DNA of 64,000 nucleotides from Bacillota bacterium (GCA_012839805.1 DUMU01000005.1:152646-216645); one strand, 5' to 3'; numbered from the stretch's first letter, positions 43,430 to 53,864 are shown. Notes: generated by a model not told the origin, from the sequence alone. Translations and numbers: made by a program.

Positions 43430-43463
43430 GCGGGAGAGCGGGCTCTCCCGCTCTTTTCCTTTA
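43430..43463 (+). terminator. Intrinsic terminator after rpsO
   Basis: GCGGGAGAG (43430-43438) pairs with CTCTCCCGC (43443-43451) around a four-base loop, and a T-rich run (TCTTTTCCTTTAT) follows. This is the clearest intrinsic terminator in the window. pnp therefore needs its own promoter. Confidence 0.9.
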
Positions 43464-43482
43464 TGGTTGCCCACGGCGGCGG

Positions 43483-43511
43483 TGGATAGCCGATCGCCGG
43501 CGTCGGATAAT
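43483..43511 (+). promoter_or_regulatory. Probable SigmaA promoter of pnp
   Basis: TGGATA (43483-43488) and GATAAT (43506-43511) are 17 bases apart. The -10 is five of six; the -35 is weaker. It lies between the rpsO terminator and pnp, where a promoter is expected. A small hairpin lies between the hexamers. Confidence 0.45.
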
Positions 43512-43554
43512 GAGGAAGAGGAGTAAGTGAGGCAGGTACTGCGCAGGGAGGTAC

Positions 43555-45771
43555 ATGAGGGTTATGGAAGTGTTTACCACGGAACTGGGCGGGCGACCGC
43601 TTCGCCTCGAGGTGGGTGAACTGGCCAAGCAGGCGAACGGAGCGGTCCTCGTCCGCTACGGGGATACGGTGGTGCTGGTGACGGCCACCATGTCCAAGGA
43701 ACCCCGGGAGGGTATAGACTTCTTCCCCCTGGTAGTTGATTACGAAGAGCGAATGTACGCGGTGGGGAAAATCCCGGGGGGTTGGGGCCGGCGGGAGGGC
43801 AAACCGGGAGAAGCGGCGGTGCTGCATGCCCGCGAGATCGATCGGCCGATCCGTCCCCTGTTTCCGGAAGGTTTCCGGCACGATGTCCAGGTGGTAGCTA
43901 CTGTTCTCTCCGTGGACCAGAACAACGATCCGGACATCGCCGCCATGATCGGGGCGTCGGCCGCGCTCTCCATCTCTGATATCCCTTTCCAAGGGCCGAT
44001 TGCCGGAGTACGGGTGGGACTGGTTGACGGATCGTTCGTGATCATGCCCGACTTCGCCACCCGCCAGCGCAGTTCCCTCAACCTGGTGGTGGCCGGGACG
44101 AAGGAAGCCATCATGATGGTGGAGGCAGGGGCCAATGAAGTTCCGGAGGCGACGATGCTTGAGGCAATCCTCATCGGGCATCAGGAAATCAAGCGCCTCG
44201 TCGGGCTGATCGAAGAAATGCAAGCCAAAGTGGGGCGGCCGAAGTTTCAGCCCGAGATTCCCCCGGTCGACCCCGAGATCGAACGGGCCGTCCACGAGTT
44301 TGCCCGGGAGCGCATCTTGGCGGCCCTGACGGCCGAGGACAAGCTGGCCCGGGAGGACGAACTGGAACGAGTTCATTTGGATACTCTCGCCCATTTCCAG
44401 GAAACCCTTGGCGAAGAGCTCTTCACCGAAAAGGTAAAGGACATCGAGAAAGTATTGGACAAGCTAACCAAAGGAGAGGTCCGTCGCTTGATCACCCAGG
44501 AGGGAAGGCGGGTGGACGGTCGCCGGCTCGACGAGATCCGGCCGATCTCCTGCCAGGTGGGGCTCCTGCCGCGGGTGCACGGTTCCGGCCTTTTCACCCG
44601 TGGCCAGACCCAGGTACTCACCGCGTGTACGCTGGGTCTCAAGTCGGATGAACAGCTTCTCGACGATCTACGACCGGAAGACCGGAAGCGGTACATCCAC
44701 CATTACAATTTTCCCCCCTACAGCGTCGGCGAAGTGCGGCCCCTCCGTGCTCCCGGCCGCCGGGAGATCGGTCATGGGGCTCTGGCCGAACGGGCTCTCT
44801 TGCCGGTCATCCCACCGGAGTCGGAGTTCCCCTACACGATTCGCTTGGTTTCCGAGGTACTGGAGTCGAACGGCTCTACCTCGCAGGCCAGCGTGTGCGG
44901 TAGCACGCTGGCCCTCATGGACGCGGGCGTCCCCATCCGCAAGCCGGTCGCGGGCATCGCGATGGGACTCGTCAAGTACGAGGACCGGTTTGCCATCCTC
45001 ACCGATATCCAGGGCATCGAGGATGCGCTGGGAGACATGGACTTCAAAGTGGCCGGAACCAGGGACGGGATCACGGCCATCCAGATGGACATTAAAGTGG
45101 CCGGCGTGGATGCCGCCATACTCAGCCAGGCGTTGGAGCAGGCGAGGAAGGCACGTCTTTTCATCCTGGACAAAATGCTGGAGGTCATCCCCGCACCTCG
45201 TCCGCAGCTTTCACCTTACGCGCCGCGCATCATTCAGATGGAGATCCCCGTGGACCGTATTCGCGATGTCATCGGACCGGGCGGGAAAGTAATCCGGGGC
45301 ATCATCGAACAGACCGGGGTCGAGATCGACGTAGAAGATGACGGGCGCGTCTTCATCGCCTCCGTCGATGAGGAGGCGGGGCGACGGGCGAAGGAGATGA
45401 TCGAAAACCTGGTCCGTGACGTGGAGGTCGGGCAGGTATACAAGGGTAAGGTCCGGAGGACCACCAACTTCGGAGCTTTTGTCGAGATCCTACCCGGCAA
45501 AGAGGGGCTGGTTCACATCTCCGAGCTGGCCCGGGAGCGGGTCGGCCGGGTGGAGGACGTGGTCAACGTCGGAGACGAAGTCATGGTCAAGGTGACCGAG
45601 ATCGACAAGCTGGGCAGGATCAACCTTTCCCGCAAGGACCTGCTGCCGCCCCTCGAGGCGGAGGATCAGCGAGATCGAGGGCGGCGGGAGTGGGAGGATC
45701 GCCGGGGGCATCCGGGGCCGAGCCGGGGCGGTAACCCGGGTCGGGGCGACGGGAAGGCGCACCGGCGCTAG
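43555..45771 (+). CDS. pnp: Polynucleotide phosphorylase
   Basis: PNPase phosphorolyses RNA from the 3' end in mRNA turnover. The 738-residue product has two RNase PH domains ([75 protein letters not shown]), the linking helical domain, a KH domain ([19 protein letters not shown]) and an S1 domain ([20 protein letters not shown]). The C-terminus is Gly/Arg/Asp-rich. ATG 43555 follows GCAGGGAGG; ATG 43564 is equally in frame. Confidence 0.97.
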   Translation: MRVMEVFTTELGGRPLRLEVGELAKQANGAVLVRYGDTVVLVTATMSKEPREGIDFFPLVVDYEERMYAVGKIPGGWGRREGKPGEAAVLHAREIDRPIRPLFPEGFRHDVQVVATVLSVDQNNDPDIAAMIGASAALSISDIPFQGPIAGVRVGLVDGSFVIMPDFATRQRSSLNLVVAGTKEAIMMVEAGANEVPEATMLEAILIGHQEIKRLVGLIEEMQAKVGRPKFQPEIPPVDPEIERAVHEFARERILAALTAEDKLAREDELERVHLDTLAHFQETLGEELFTEKVKDIEKVLDKLTKGEVRRLITQEGRRVDGRRLDEIRPISCQVGLLPRVHGSGLFTRGQTQVLTACTLGLKSDEQLLDDLRPEDRKRYIHHYNFPPYSVGEVRPLRAPGRREIGHGALAERALLPVIPPESEFPYTIRLVSEVLESNGSTSQASVCGSTLALMDAGVPIRKPVAGIAMGLVKYEDRFAILTDIQGIEDALGDMDFKVAGTRDGITAIQMDIKVAGVDAAILSQALEQARKARLFILDKMLEVIPAPRPQLSPYAPRIIQMEIPVDRIRDVIGPGGKVIRGIIEQTGVEIDVEDDGRVFIASVDEEAGRRAKEMIENLVRDVEVGQVYKGKVRRTTNFGAFVEILPGKEGLVHISELARERVGRVEDVVNVGDEVMVKVTEIDKLGRINLSRKDLLPPLEAEDQRDRGRREWEDRRGHPGPSRGGNPGRGDGKAHRR

Positions 45772-45798
45772 CCACCCGGGGTAGAGGCAGACCAGGCG

Positions 45799-47046
45799 AT
45801 GGAATACGGTATTCGCGCCCGGCGAGCCCGAGTACTCACGGTAGCTCATCTGCGCCCCGGCATCGATGAGCTCACGGTCGAACTCGAGCATCTCGAGCAT
45901 GAGGACGGACCGGGAGAACATGGGCCGGGGGCGCGCCACGCACCGGACGTACCGGCCGAGGACGAACCGGCGAAGGTTGGAGGGGGCGGGGCCATGCCGG
46001 GGAAGGGAGTACCCCAACGGGCCTTGCTTTTCCCGGCCCTAACCGGCCTTGCCCGGCCGGGTGACCGGGTACTCCTCAACACCACCGCGGTTCATCTCGG
46101 GCTCGGTACCGGCGGGTACCATTTCGTCATGGCCGTCGACGGAGGCCAGGAGACCGATCTCGCCGGGCGGGGGCACATAATGAAGCTCAGGTACACTCCC
46201 TGGCAGTTGCGGGTCCTGGCGGTGGAAGAGCCGGCAAGCCCCCATCATCAGGTCTTGCAGGATATGGACAGTCTGGGCGGAAGGCCGGTGGTGGCGCTCG
46301 GGCTCCACAGTCAACTCGCGCCGGTGGCCCTTGCCCTCAAGCTAGAGACCGGGTTCAAAGCCCGCCTCGCCTACTGCATGACGGACGGGGCCGCCTTACC
46401 CCTGGCCTTCAGTGAACAGGTAGCCCAACTGAAGGAAGCCGGCTGGCTCGATCTGACCGTCACGGTGGGGCACGCCTTCGGCGGTGACCTCGAAGCCGTC
46501 ACCATCTGGAGCGGGATGCTGGCCGCCGTGGGTGTAGGCGGGGCTGACGCCGTCGTCATCGGCATGGGGCCGGGCGTGGTCGGTACCGGCACCCGCTGGG
46601 GTACGACCGCTCTCGAACAAGCGCCGCTCCTCGACGCCGCCCACCGGTTGGGCGGTCATCCCATCGCCGTGCTTCGCCTCGCCGGGGCTGACCCGCGACC
46701 CCGTCACCGCGGCGTGAGCCACCACAGCCTTACGGTACTGGGGCGCCTGGTCTCCTGCCGGTGTGACGTCCCGCTTCCCCGGTTGGAGGCCGGTGAACTT
46801 TCAGCTCTCATCGATGCCCAGCTGAAGGAGTCCGGTATCGCCGAGCGCCACCACCTGGTCACGGTTGACGCCTGGCCGGTGCTGCACGAGGCGAGGCGGC
46901 GTGGCATACGCTTCTCTACGATGGGGCGGGGAGTAGACGAAGACCCGGTTCCGTTTCTGGCGGCGGCGGCCGCCGGCCTTCATGCCGCCCGGATCGCCGG
47001 GAACGCCAGGCGGGCAGAACGCGGCGATGAGGCAGGTGAAGGATGA
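45799..47046 (+). CDS. DUF3866-type protein of unknown function
   Basis: The 415-residue product resembles the DUF3866 family found in Firmicutes and Actinobacteria, with GDRVLLNTTAVHLGLGTGGYHF, GHIMKLRYTPWQLRVLAVEE, an internal DGAALPLAFSEQV, and ADAVVIGMGPGVVGTGTRWG followed by HRGVSHHSLTVLG. Function is unknown. It has a His-rich insertion near residues 30-65 (EHLEHEDGPGEHGPGARH). No membrane helices are evident. The start ATG 45799 has only a weak site. It overlaps the histidine phosphatase gene by ATGA. Confidence 0.7.
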   Translation: MEYGIRARRARVLTVAHLRPGIDELTVELEHLEHEDGPGEHGPGARHAPDVPAEDEPAKVGGGGAMPGKGVPQRALLFPALTGLARPGDRVLLNTTAVHLGLGTGGYHFVMAVDGGQETDLAGRGHIMKLRYTPWQLRVLAVEEPASPHHQVLQDMDSLGGRPVVALGLHSQLAPVALALKLETGFKARLAYCMTDGAALPLAFSEQVAQLKEAGWLDLTVTVGHAFGGDLEAVTIWSGMLAAVGVGGADAVVIGMGPGVVGTGTRWGTTALEQAPLLDAAHRLGGHPIAVLRLAGADPRPRHRGVSHHSLTVLGRLVSCRCDVPLPRLEAGELSALIDAQLKESGIAERHHLVTVDAWPVLHEARRRGIRFSTMGRGVDEDPVPFLAAAAAGLHAARIAGNARRAERGDEAGEG

Positions 47047-47702
47047 CGGGGGCCACGAAGGAAACCACCCTTATTCTGGTGCGGCATGCGGTAACCGACT
47101 GGAACGACGGGCAACGCATCCAGGGACAAGAGGATCCGCCGCTTAGCGAGCACGGGCGCGAACAGGCACGACGTCTGGCTGCCTTCTTGCGTGACGCGGG
47201 TGGATGGGGCGAGTTCCGGCCCGGTTTCTTGAGCCTGCCACCTGCAGCCCCCGTTTACACCAGCGATCTGCGCCGGGCGAGGGAAACGGCAGAGATGCTG
47301 GCGCAAGTCTGGGAATTGCCGGTGGAAGCCCGGCCGGAGTTGCGAGAGATGTGCTACGGGCGCTGGCAGGGCCTGACCGGCGCCGAAGTAGCCCTGCGCT
47401 ACCCGGAAGAGTGGCAGGAATGGCAGGCCAACCCGCAGACCGCCCGGCCCCAGGGCAGCGAAAATATGGTGGAGGTTCAGCAGCGCGTCGTGCAACTTCT
47501 CACCGCCATGGCTTCTTCTCACCCGGGCGAGACGGTCCTGGTAGTATCACACGCGGGACCGTTGAAGGCTGCGATCTGCTGGGCGCTCCATCTCGACCTC
47601 GCCGAACGCTTCCGCTTTAATCTACGCAACTGTTCTCTTTCGGTGCTCACGTTTCCCCCCGGGAAAGAGCCCCGGGTTGACCTCGTAAACTTCTGGGTCT
47701 GA
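47043..47702 (+). CDS. Histidine phosphatase family protein (phosphoglycerate mutase-like)
   Basis: The 219-residue product shows the catalytic RHG-type motif as LVRHAVTDWN (His nucleophile), followed by VYTSDLRRARETAEML, the acidic ELREMCYGRWQGLT and the second catalytic histidine in VLVVSHAGPLKA. Members act on alpha-ribazole phosphate, phosphosugars or other small molecules; substrate cannot be read from the sequence. It starts by overlapping the previous gene. Between it and spoIIM are about 100 bases with no gene. Confidence 0.88.
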   Translation: MTGATKETTLILVRHAVTDWNDGQRIQGQEDPPLSEHGREQARRLAAFLRDAGGWGEFRPGFLSLPPAAPVYTSDLRRARETAEMLAQVWELPVEARPELREMCYGRWQGLTGAEVALRYPEEWQEWQANPQTARPQGSENMVEVQQRVVQLLTAMASSHPGETVLVVSHAGPLKAAICWALHLDLAERFRFNLRNCSLSVLTFPPGKEPRVDLVNFWV

Positions 47703-47804
47703 CGGGAACCCGGTCATCCTCTCTCCTCTCCTTTCTCGAGCGCCGGCTTACGAGGTTCTGCGCCAAGGCGCGCTCGCATACCCGTGGTAGAGGAGGTGGA
47801 CAGG

Positions 47805-48440
47805 TTGGGCTTTTTCCGGCTTTTCCTGGCGAGCCGGCGTCGTATTTACCTTTTCATTCTACTCACCTTCTTGGCCGGGCTCTGTGCCGGATTGGGGGCC
47901 GCTCAAAGCCTTTCGTCCACCGACTCGGTCGCCTTGCAGCAACTCCTGGCTACCTTCTTCCGATCCACCGGTACCCTCGCGTCGCCGGCCGAGCTTTTCC
48001 ATCAGAATCTTCGGGTGGATCTCCTGCAGACCCTGGGAATCCTCTATCTCGCGGGGTTGAGTCTGGTGGGGGTTCCACTGATTCTCTTCATAGTCTTTCT
48101 CCGCGGCTTCATACTGGGGTTTGCGGCGGTCCTGGTCTTCACTCCTTTTTCTTTCTCCCGGAGTCTCCTGGGTCTTGCCGCCCTGGCCCCCCAGCACGTC
48201 CTGCTCGTACCCGCCTTCATCATAGCCGCGGTGGCCTGTTTGGACTTCTCTTTCGCCGCCTGGCGTTCACTTTTCTTTCCCCGGGCCCCATGGGGCGGCC
48301 GCGACCATGGGATACCCCGGCAGCTTTTGGCCTGTAGCGTGGTTGTCCTGGGAGCGGGATTACTGGTGGTCCTGGGGGACCTGGCCGGGGCCTATCTGAC
48401 CCCCGCATTGCTCGGTCTACTCTCTACGCTCCTATCCTGA
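47805..48440 (+). CDS. spoIIM: Stage II sporulation protein M
   Basis: SpoIIM is part of the DMP engulfment machinery of sporulation. The 211-residue product is very hydrophobic with about five to six helices (IYLFILLTFLAGLCAGLGAA; LLQTLGILYLAGLSLVGVPL; FLRGFILGFAAVLVF; HVLLVPAFIIAAVACLDF; VVVLGAGLLVVLGDL) and resembles SpoIIM in the segment HQNLRVDLLQTLGI. TTG 47805 was preferred since GAGGAGGTG lies six bases upstream; GTG 47784 is a longer option. SpoIID and SpoIIP are not nearby. Confidence 0.88.
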   Translation: MGFFRLFLASRRRIYLFILLTFLAGLCAGLGAAQSLSSTDSVALQQLLATFFRSTGTLASPAELFHQNLRVDLLQTLGILYLAGLSLVGVPLILFIVFLRGFILGFAAVLVFTPFSFSRSLLGLAALAPQHVLLVPAFIIAAVACLDFSFAAWRSLFFPRAPWGGRDHGIPRQLLACSVVVLGAGLLVVLGDLAGAYLTPALLGLLSTLLS

Positions 48441-48484
48441 ATGGGTACGCAGGTATCGGGCGGGCGGACCAGAATTCCCTCTAC

Positions 48485-49633
48485 ATGAATAATAAGGAGA
48501 TAAGTAGCCAGTCTGAACCTCCTCGCACGGCGCCCGGGACAGGGAAGCCGGCGGGCCTGGCAGCGGTTCAGGCCAGCTTTTACCAGTACCTCCTGGCCGA
48601 AAGGCGTCTTCAGCCGGCCACCGCTGCCGCTTACCGGCGGGACGTGGGCGGGTTTGCCGCGTACCTGGCCAAACACCTGAACCTTTCTCCCGACCGGATC
48701 GAACTCGCGCATTGCACGCCCGAGGTGGTTACTACCTACCTCGCGCACCTGGCCGCCCGCGGGCGCCGCCCGGCTACCCTGGCGCGGGCGGCCTCCAGCT
48801 TACGAGCGTTTTTCCGTTTCTGGACGGAGGGGGAGAGCGCCGCTCCGGACCCGACGCGCCATCTGGCCTCACCCCGCCTGGGGCGGCCCCTTCCCCGGGT
48901 GGCCGCTCAGGATGAAGTGGAAGCCTTGCTCGCGGCCGTTCCCGAGCGGGACGGCTCGCCAGAAGAGCTGAGGGATCGGGCCATCCTGGAGGTGTTGTAT
49001 GGTTCGGGCTTGCGGGTCTCCGAACTGGTGAACCTCCGGCTCGACGCGATCGACCTGGAGGAAGGCTTGCTGCGGGTGATGGGTAAGGGTCGCAAGGAAC
49101 GCCTGGTTCCCCTGAGTGACCCCGCCCGGAGCGCTCTGGCCCGTTACTTGAAGGGGGGCCGGCCGCAGCTTTTGCGGGCTAGACGTTCACCTTATGTATT
49201 TGTCTCGGGGCGGGGCCGGCCCCTCACCCGGCAGCGGGCCTGGCAACTGGTGAAGGGATACGCCCGCCGGGCGGGTCTTTTGCGCCTGCCTTCCCCGCAT
49301 ACCTTGCGGCACTCGTTTGCTACCCACCTGCTGGAAGGGGGGGCCGATCTGCGCAGTGTCCAGGAGATGCTGGGGCATGCGGATATCCGAACGACCGAGA
49401 TATACACCCACCTTACGGCCGAGCGCATGCAGGCCATCTACCGCCAGGCGCACCCGCGCGCGCGGGGGACGGGGGTCGGCTTGAGAGAACCTAGAACCGT
49501 TAACGGAACCGACCCGGGGGAACTGGACGGGGCGAAGGAAAGGAAGAAGGTGAAGAGCGGTGGTCAAGACGGCCGGCCGGGCGCACGGAGATCAGCGCCG
49601 GATCGACCGGGCGGTGGTCCTGGTAATGGATAG
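48485..49633 (+). CDS. xerD: Tyrosine recombinase XerD-type
   Basis: A chromosome dimer-resolving recombinase. The N-terminal SAM-like domain ([20 protein letters not shown]) and the catalytic domain with all key residues are seen: Arg in [12 protein letters not shown], the HxLR pair in [14 protein letters not shown], the second His in [15 protein letters not shown] and the nucleophile Tyr in the same stretch. The protein is 382 residues, about 85 beyond the usual ~300, because of an N-terminal leader and a Gly/Arg/Pro tail that overlaps deoB by 74 bases. ATG 48485 has no clear ribosome binding site. Confidence 0.92.
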   Translation: MNNKEISSQSEPPRTAPGTGKPAGLAAVQASFYQYLLAERRLQPATAAAYRRDVGGFAAYLAKHLNLSPDRIELAHCTPEVVTTYLAHLAARGRRPATLARAASSLRAFFRFWTEGESAAPDPTRHLASPRLGRPLPRVAAQDEVEALLAAVPERDGSPEELRDRAILEVLYGSGLRVSELVNLRLDAIDLEEGLLRVMGKGRKERLVPLSDPARSALARYLKGGRPQLLRARRSPYVFVSGRGRPLTRQRAWQLVKGYARRAGLLRLPSPHTLRHSFATHLLEGGADLRSVQEMLGHADIRTTEIYTHLTAERMQAIYRQAHPRARGTGVGLREPRTVNGTDPGELDGAKERKKVKSGGQDGRPGARRSAPDRPGGGPGNG

Positions 49634-50789
49634 TGTCGGCATAGGAGCGCTCCCCGATGCCGGTCTTTACGGCGACGAAGGGAGCAACACCTTGGTGCAT
49701 ACGGCGCAGGCGGTGGGGGGCCTCCAAGTGCCGAACCTGGCCCGGCTGGGGCTGGGATGGCTGGTCGACGCGCCCGGAGTCGAGAGAGGGGAGCGGCCCA
49801 TAGGGGCTTACGGGCGCATGGCCGAGGTCTCTCCGGGCAAAGACACCACCACCGGGCATTGGGAGATGATGGGGATCCAGCTCGAAAGAGCTTTTCCCAC
49901 CTACCCCCAGGGCTTTCCCAAGGAGGTGATCGAGCCTTTCGTCCGGCGGATCGGCCGCCCGGTCCTGGGCAACCGGCCCGCATCGGGGACCGAGATCATC
50001 AAAGAGCTGGGCGAGCTCCATATGCGCACGGGCTTCCCGATCGTGTATACCTCGGCGGACAGCGTCTTTCAGATCGCGGCGCATGAGGAAGTAATCCCGG
50101 TGGACGAGCTCTACCGCATGTGCGAGGTCGCCCGGGAGATCCTCCAGGGCGAACACGCGGTCAACCGGGTTATCGCCCGTCCTTTCCGTGGCGAACCCGG
50201 CCATTTCATCCGTACCGAGCGCAGGCGGGATTTCAGCCTGCCGCCACCCCGGCCCACGCTCCTCGACTGGCTGAAAGAGGCGGGTTTCGCGGTGCGGGCG
50301 GTAGGAAAGATAGAGGACATCTTTGCCGGCCGGGGGATCACGGACGCAGTTCACACGGGTAACAACGAAGAGACCCTCGCTGCCACGGAACGGTACGCCC
50401 GGGAAAGCCCTGCTCCGGGGCTCATATTCGCCAATTGTGTCGACTTCGATATGCTCTACGGTCACCGGAATGACCCGGTTGGGTATGCCCGCGCTCTGCA
50501 AGAGCTGGATGCGTGGATTCCCCGTCTTTTGGCCGCGCTTACGCCCCGGGATCTCCTGGTGGTTACGGCGGACCACGGGTGTGACCCCACCACCCCCAGC
50601 ACCGATCACTCGCGGGAGTACGTACCGTTACTGATCGCCGGAGGTATGATCCGATCGGGGGTGGATCTCGGAACGCGAGGGACCTTTGCCGACCTTGGCG
50701 CTACCTTGGCCGAGCTTTTCGGGATTGCCGCTCTGGCCTCCCCGGTGATGGCGGCGGGCCGTAGCTTTGCTTCGGCGGTATTGGCATAG
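49560..50789 (+). CDS. deoB: Phosphopentomutase
   Basis: DeoB interconverts ribose 1- and 5-phosphate (and deoxyribose) in nucleoside salvage. The 409-residue alkaline-phosphatase-fold protein has [14 protein letters not shown] (first metal site), [29 protein letters not shown] and [23 protein letters not shown] 49560 follows GAAGGTGAAG. It is coupled to the next gene, the pyrimidine-nucleoside phosphorylase, and with it forms a salvage pair. Confidence 0.96.
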   Translation: MVKTAGRAHGDQRRIDRAVVLVMDSVGIGALPDAGLYGDEGSNTLVHTAQAVGGLQVPNLARLGLGWLVDAPGVERGERPIGAYGRMAEVSPGKDTTTGHWEMMGIQLERAFPTYPQGFPKEVIEPFVRRIGRPVLGNRPASGTEIIKELGELHMRTGFPIVYTSADSVFQIAAHEEVIPVDELYRMCEVAREILQGEHAVNRVIARPFRGEPGHFIRTERRRDFSLPPPRPTLLDWLKEAGFAVRAVGKIEDIFAGRGITDAVHTGNNEETLAATERYARESPAPGLIFANCVDFDMLYGHRNDPVGYARALQELDAWIPRLLAALTPRDLLVVTADHGCDPTTPSTDHSREYVPLLIAGGMIRSGVDLGTRGTFADLGATLAELFGIAALASPVMAAGRSFASAVLA

Positions 50790-50834
50790 CGCGAGGAGCG
50801 CCGCGCGGCAGCGCGGGAGTAGGGGGGAGAATGG

Positions 50835-52151
50835 ATGCAGTTCAGCATGTACGAGATCATCAAGAAGAAGCGGGACGGGGGCGAGCTGAACCGGGATGAA
50901 CTCGCCTACGTGGTCCGGGGGGCTTGCCAGCACCGCCTGCCCGAAGCCCAGCTGGCCGCCTGGCTGATGGCGGTCTTTTGGCGGGGGCTCAGCCGCCGGG
51001 AGACGGTGGATCTCACGGTCTTGATGGCCCAAAGCGGTTCCCAGCTCGACCTTTCCCGTCTCCCCGGGGTGAAGGTCGATAAACACTCTACCGGCGGGGT
51101 GGGGGACAAGACCACTTTGGTGGTTGCGCCCCTGGTGGCGGCGGCGGGTCTCCCCGTGGCCAAGCTTTCGGGACGGGCCCTGGGACATACCGGGGGTACG
51201 CTGGACAAGCTGGAGAGTATCCCCGGGTTCAGGACGGATCTGAGCATGGACGAGTTCTTAGGGCAGGTGGAACGGATTGGCGTGGCCGTGGCCGGGGCGG
51301 GAGCAGGCCTCGCCCCCGCCGACAAGGTGTTCTACGCGCTGCGGGACCAGACGGCGACGGTAGACAGCATCCCGCTCATTGCGGCCAGCGTCCTCAGCAA
51401 GAAGCTGGCCGCCGGAGCCGACGCCTTCGTCCTCGACGTGAAAGTGGGTAGCGGAGCGTTTCTCAAGCGAGAGGAAGAGGCCGTGACGCTCGCCGAGACC
51501 ATGGTAGAGACGGCCCGGGGAGCGGGACGGCGCGCCCGGGCCCTGGTTACCGACATGAACCAGCCTCTCGGCCGGGCGGTGGGAAACGCGGTGGAGGTGG
51601 AAGAGGCCGTGGCGGTTTTGCGGGGCGAGGGGCCCGCGGCGGTGCGGGAGCTCTCCCTCGAGCTGGGGGCAGAGATGCTCTTGCTCGCCGGGGTCGAATC
51701 GTCTCGCGAAAGCGCGCGCCGGCGGCTCGAGGAACGGCTTGCCTCCGGAGCGGCCCTGGAAAAGTTCCAGATTTGGGTGCAGGCCCAAGGCGGTGATCCC
51801 CACGTGGCCGAACGCCCGCAGGAGGTGCTTCCCCGCCCGTCCTGCCGGCGGGCGCTCCTGGCTGGAACAACGGGTTTCGTGCAAGGCATCAATGGCGAAG
51901 AGATTGGCCTGGCTCTGGCCAGCATGGGCGCCGGCCGTACGGGAGCCGATGCCGTCATCGACCCGGCGGCCGGGCTCCTGGTGGAGGTTAGCATCGGCGA
52001 CGAGGTAGAGGCCGGCCGGAGCGTACTGGGCTGGGTCCAGGGCACCGAAGCAAGCCGGGTCGAACTCGCCCTCCCGCGACTCCTTGATGCTTTCCGTATC
52101 GGGCCCGAGCCCGTTCCGGCCCCGCCGCTCGTTTACCGGCGGGTGGGCTAA
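50835..52151 (+). CDS. pdp: Pyrimidine-nucleoside phosphorylase
   Basis: The enzyme cleaves uridine and thymidine to base plus (deoxy)ribose 1-phosphate, the substrate of DeoB next door. The 438-residue product has the family signature GRALGHTGGTLDKLESIPGF, KVDKHSTGGVGDKTTLVVAP, a Lys in KKLAAGADAFVLDVKVGSGA and the C-terminal domain. ATG 50835 follows AGGGGGGAGA. Whether it prefers thymidine (deoA) or both substrates (pdp) is not decided by sequence alone; I use pdp. Confidence 0.94.
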   Translation: MQFSMYEIIKKKRDGGELNRDELAYVVRGACQHRLPEAQLAAWLMAVFWRGLSRRETVDLTVLMAQSGSQLDLSRLPGVKVDKHSTGGVGDKTTLVVAPLVAAAGLPVAKLSGRALGHTGGTLDKLESIPGFRTDLSMDEFLGQVERIGVAVAGAGAGLAPADKVFYALRDQTATVDSIPLIAASVLSKKLAAGADAFVLDVKVGSGAFLKREEEAVTLAETMVETARGAGRRARALVTDMNQPLGRAVGNAVEVEEAVAVLRGEGPAAVRELSLELGAEMLLLAGVESSRESARRRLEERLASGAALEKFQIWVQAQGGDPHVAERPQEVLPRPSCRRALLAGTTGFVQGINGEEIGLALASMGAGRTGADAVIDPAAGLLVEVSIGDEVEAGRSVLGWVQGTEASRVELALPRLLDAFRIGPEPVPAPPLVYRRVG

Positions 52152-52258
52152 GAGGGCATACCTTCCTGTCGCTCGGGCAGACTACTTCTCGGATTGCTCC
52201 CGTCTCCGGCTTCTCGGCCGAAGGAAACCGGGGGTAGCGTCTTGAGGAGGCGAAGGAA

Positions 52259-53473
52259 GTGCCCGGGTCGAGACTGCCTTGTGTCGCCGTTCTCGTACTG
52301 CCGGTCCTGCTGCTCTTCTTCACCGGGGTGGAAATCCTCCCCCCGGCGAGAGCGGCAGCCCTTTCGCCGGGTGATGGCACCACTTTCCAGCTCGAGCAGA
52401 AGGTCCGGTCGGCGGTTCTGATGGATGCAGCGAGCGGGCGCCTGCTTTGGGCGTTCAATCCGGACGAGCGGCAGCCCATCGCGAGCGTCACCAAGATAAT
52501 GACTCTGGTGCTGGCCCTGGAGGCGCTCCAATCCGGCCAGGTGAAAGAGACCGATCCCGTCCTTGGTAGCGAACATGCCAAGAGCATGGGTGGTACCCAG
52601 ATCTGGCTCGAGGTGGGGGAGGAGCTTCCTTACCGCGACATGCTGTATGCCGTGGCCGTGGGTTCAGCCAACGATGCCGCGGTGGCCATCGCCGAACACC
52701 TGGCGGGATCGGAGGAGACCTTCGTCGCTCGCATGAACCAGCGGGCCCGGGAACTCGGAATGGAGAATACCTACTTTGCCAATGCTACAGGTCTTCCCCT
52801 GGAGGGCAAAGTGACTCAAAACCATTACTCGACCGCCCGGGACGTGGCTTGGTTGAGCCGTCACGCGCTGACTCTACCCCGCTTCCGGGAACTGGTTTCG
52901 ACCTACGAGTACACGATGCGACCAGACAGCCTCCGCCGGCCGGTTCTTTATAGCTACAACCGCCTGCTCCGGCGGTACCCCGGGCTGGATGGGATCAAGA
53001 CCGGGTTCACCAACGAGGCGGGCTACTGTATCAGCGCCACCGCCATGAGGGACGGGCTCCGTTTGATCGCGGTCGTATTGGGAGCGTCCACCCGGGCCGA
53101 TCGTGATGACGCGGTCACCGCCTTGCTCAACTGGGGCTTCCGCTCGTTTGAGAGGGTCACGGTGGCCAAAGAACGGACCAGGTACGGCGTAGTACGCCTT
53201 CTGCGCGGGTATCCCGAGCAGGTGAACGTAGTGCTCAAGGAAACCATCTCCGTAACCATTCCCCGAGGCACCAAACCCAACTACTCGGCAGAGGCGCAGA
53301 TCGATACGGACATACGAGCCCCCCTGGCCCAAGGGGCTACCGTTGGTTGGCTCGTGTTGCGGGAGGGCGCCAAAGAAATTGGAAGGGTTCCCCTGGTAAC
53401 CGAGAGCGAGGTCCGGCGCGCGACGATTTGGGAGATGGTGAAGCGGGGCGTGCAGCAATTGATTCGCCTTTAG
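52259..53473 (+). CDS. dacF: D-alanyl-D-alanine carboxypeptidase, DacF/PBP5 type
   Basis: A penicillin-binding protein trimming peptidoglycan stem peptides. The 404-residue product has a signal peptide (PCVAVLVLPVLLLFFTGVEI), the catalytic SxxK in IASVTKIMTLV, SxN in VGSANDAAVAIAEH, KTG in GLDGIKTGFTNEAG, and a C-terminal beta domain with an amphipathic end (WEMVKRGVQQLIRL). GTG 52259 has GAGGAGGCGAAGG upstream. In Bacillus dacF precedes spoIIA; here the island of unknown genes lies between, so it may serve sporulation. Confidence 0.93.
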   Translation: MPGSRLPCVAVLVLPVLLLFFTGVEILPPARAAALSPGDGTTFQLEQKVRSAVLMDAASGRLLWAFNPDERQPIASVTKIMTLVLALEALQSGQVKETDPVLGSEHAKSMGGTQIWLEVGEELPYRDMLYAVAVGSANDAAVAIAEHLAGSEETFVARMNQRARELGMENTYFANATGLPLEGKVTQNHYSTARDVAWLSRHALTLPRFRELVSTYEYTMRPDSLRRPVLYSYNRLLRRYPGLDGIKTGFTNEAGYCISATAMRDGLRLIAVVLGASTRADRDDAVTALLNWGFRSFERVTVAKERTRYGVVRLLRGYPEQVNVVLKETISVTIPRGTKPNYSAEAQIDTDIRAPLAQGATVGWLVLREGAKEIGRVPLVTESEVRRATIWEMVKRGVQQLIRL

Positions 53474-53498
53474 TAATCCGGCCTCAGCACCGGTGGTT

Positions 53499-53530
53499 CG
53501 CTCGCGCCTTAGTATAAACCGAAGCGAGCG
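53499..53530. repeat. Short inverted repeat with TATAAA in the loop after dacF
   Basis: CGCTCGC (53499-53505) pairs with GCGAGCG (53524-53530) around an 18-base loop containing TAGTATAAACC. It lies between dacF and the next small gene. The TATAAA at 53513-53518 could be a -10. Layout recalls the dxr palindrome but the arms are short and may be chance. Confidence 0.4.
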
Positions 53531-53544
53531 TGAAAGGAGGGAGC

Positions 53545-53778
53545 GTGGCGGTTGCCCGCGCAACCATGAACTACCGGTATGAGGATGTGGAAGCCCTCTT
53601 TCAGGCCATGAAGCCATTTGTGGCCGAGCCGGGGAAGCTGGCTGCGGACGTCGTCATCAAGCTGGCCCAGGCGGCCTTCATCCTGCGGGAGCAGGTCCAG
53701 GCGATCCACGAGCCCATGCAAGCCCTGGAGGCGTACCATCAAGCCCAGGCACAGGGGCGGGCTCAGCAACGCCGATGA
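53545..53778 (+). CDS. Small helical protein of unknown function after dacF
   Basis: I do not recognise this 77-residue product. It is predicted to be largely helical (YRYEDVEALFQAMKPFVAEP, AADVVIKLAQAAFILREQVQ, IHEPMQALEAYHQAQAQG), with no signal peptide or membrane helix. GTG 53545 follows AAAGGAGGGAGC, a strong site, which supports a real gene; an upstream GTG at 53530 lacks one. Its neighbours are dacF and the three-gene minus-strand group, so a sporulation link is possible by position only. Confidence 0.6.
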   Translation: MAVARATMNYRYEDVEALFQAMKPFVAEPGKLAADVVIKLAQAAFILREQVQAIHEPMQALEAYHQAQAQGRAQQRR

Positions 53779-53808
53779 ACCTCGCAGCAATGCGACCACC
53801 GTAACCCG

Positions 53809-53843
53809 GGGGTGCGAGCTTACAAGCTGGGTAGCCGCACCCC
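53809..53843. terminator. Hairpin in the convergent gap, possible bidirectional terminator
   Basis: GGGGTGCG (53809-53816) pairs with CGCACCCC (53836-53843), with a nested AGCT/AGCT stem in the loop. It lies between two convergent genes, ending at 53778 and 53865, where terminators are expected. No T-run is present on either side, so activity is uncertain. Confidence 0.35.
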
Positions 53844-53864
53844 TGTCACGGCTCAGCCTAAGAG

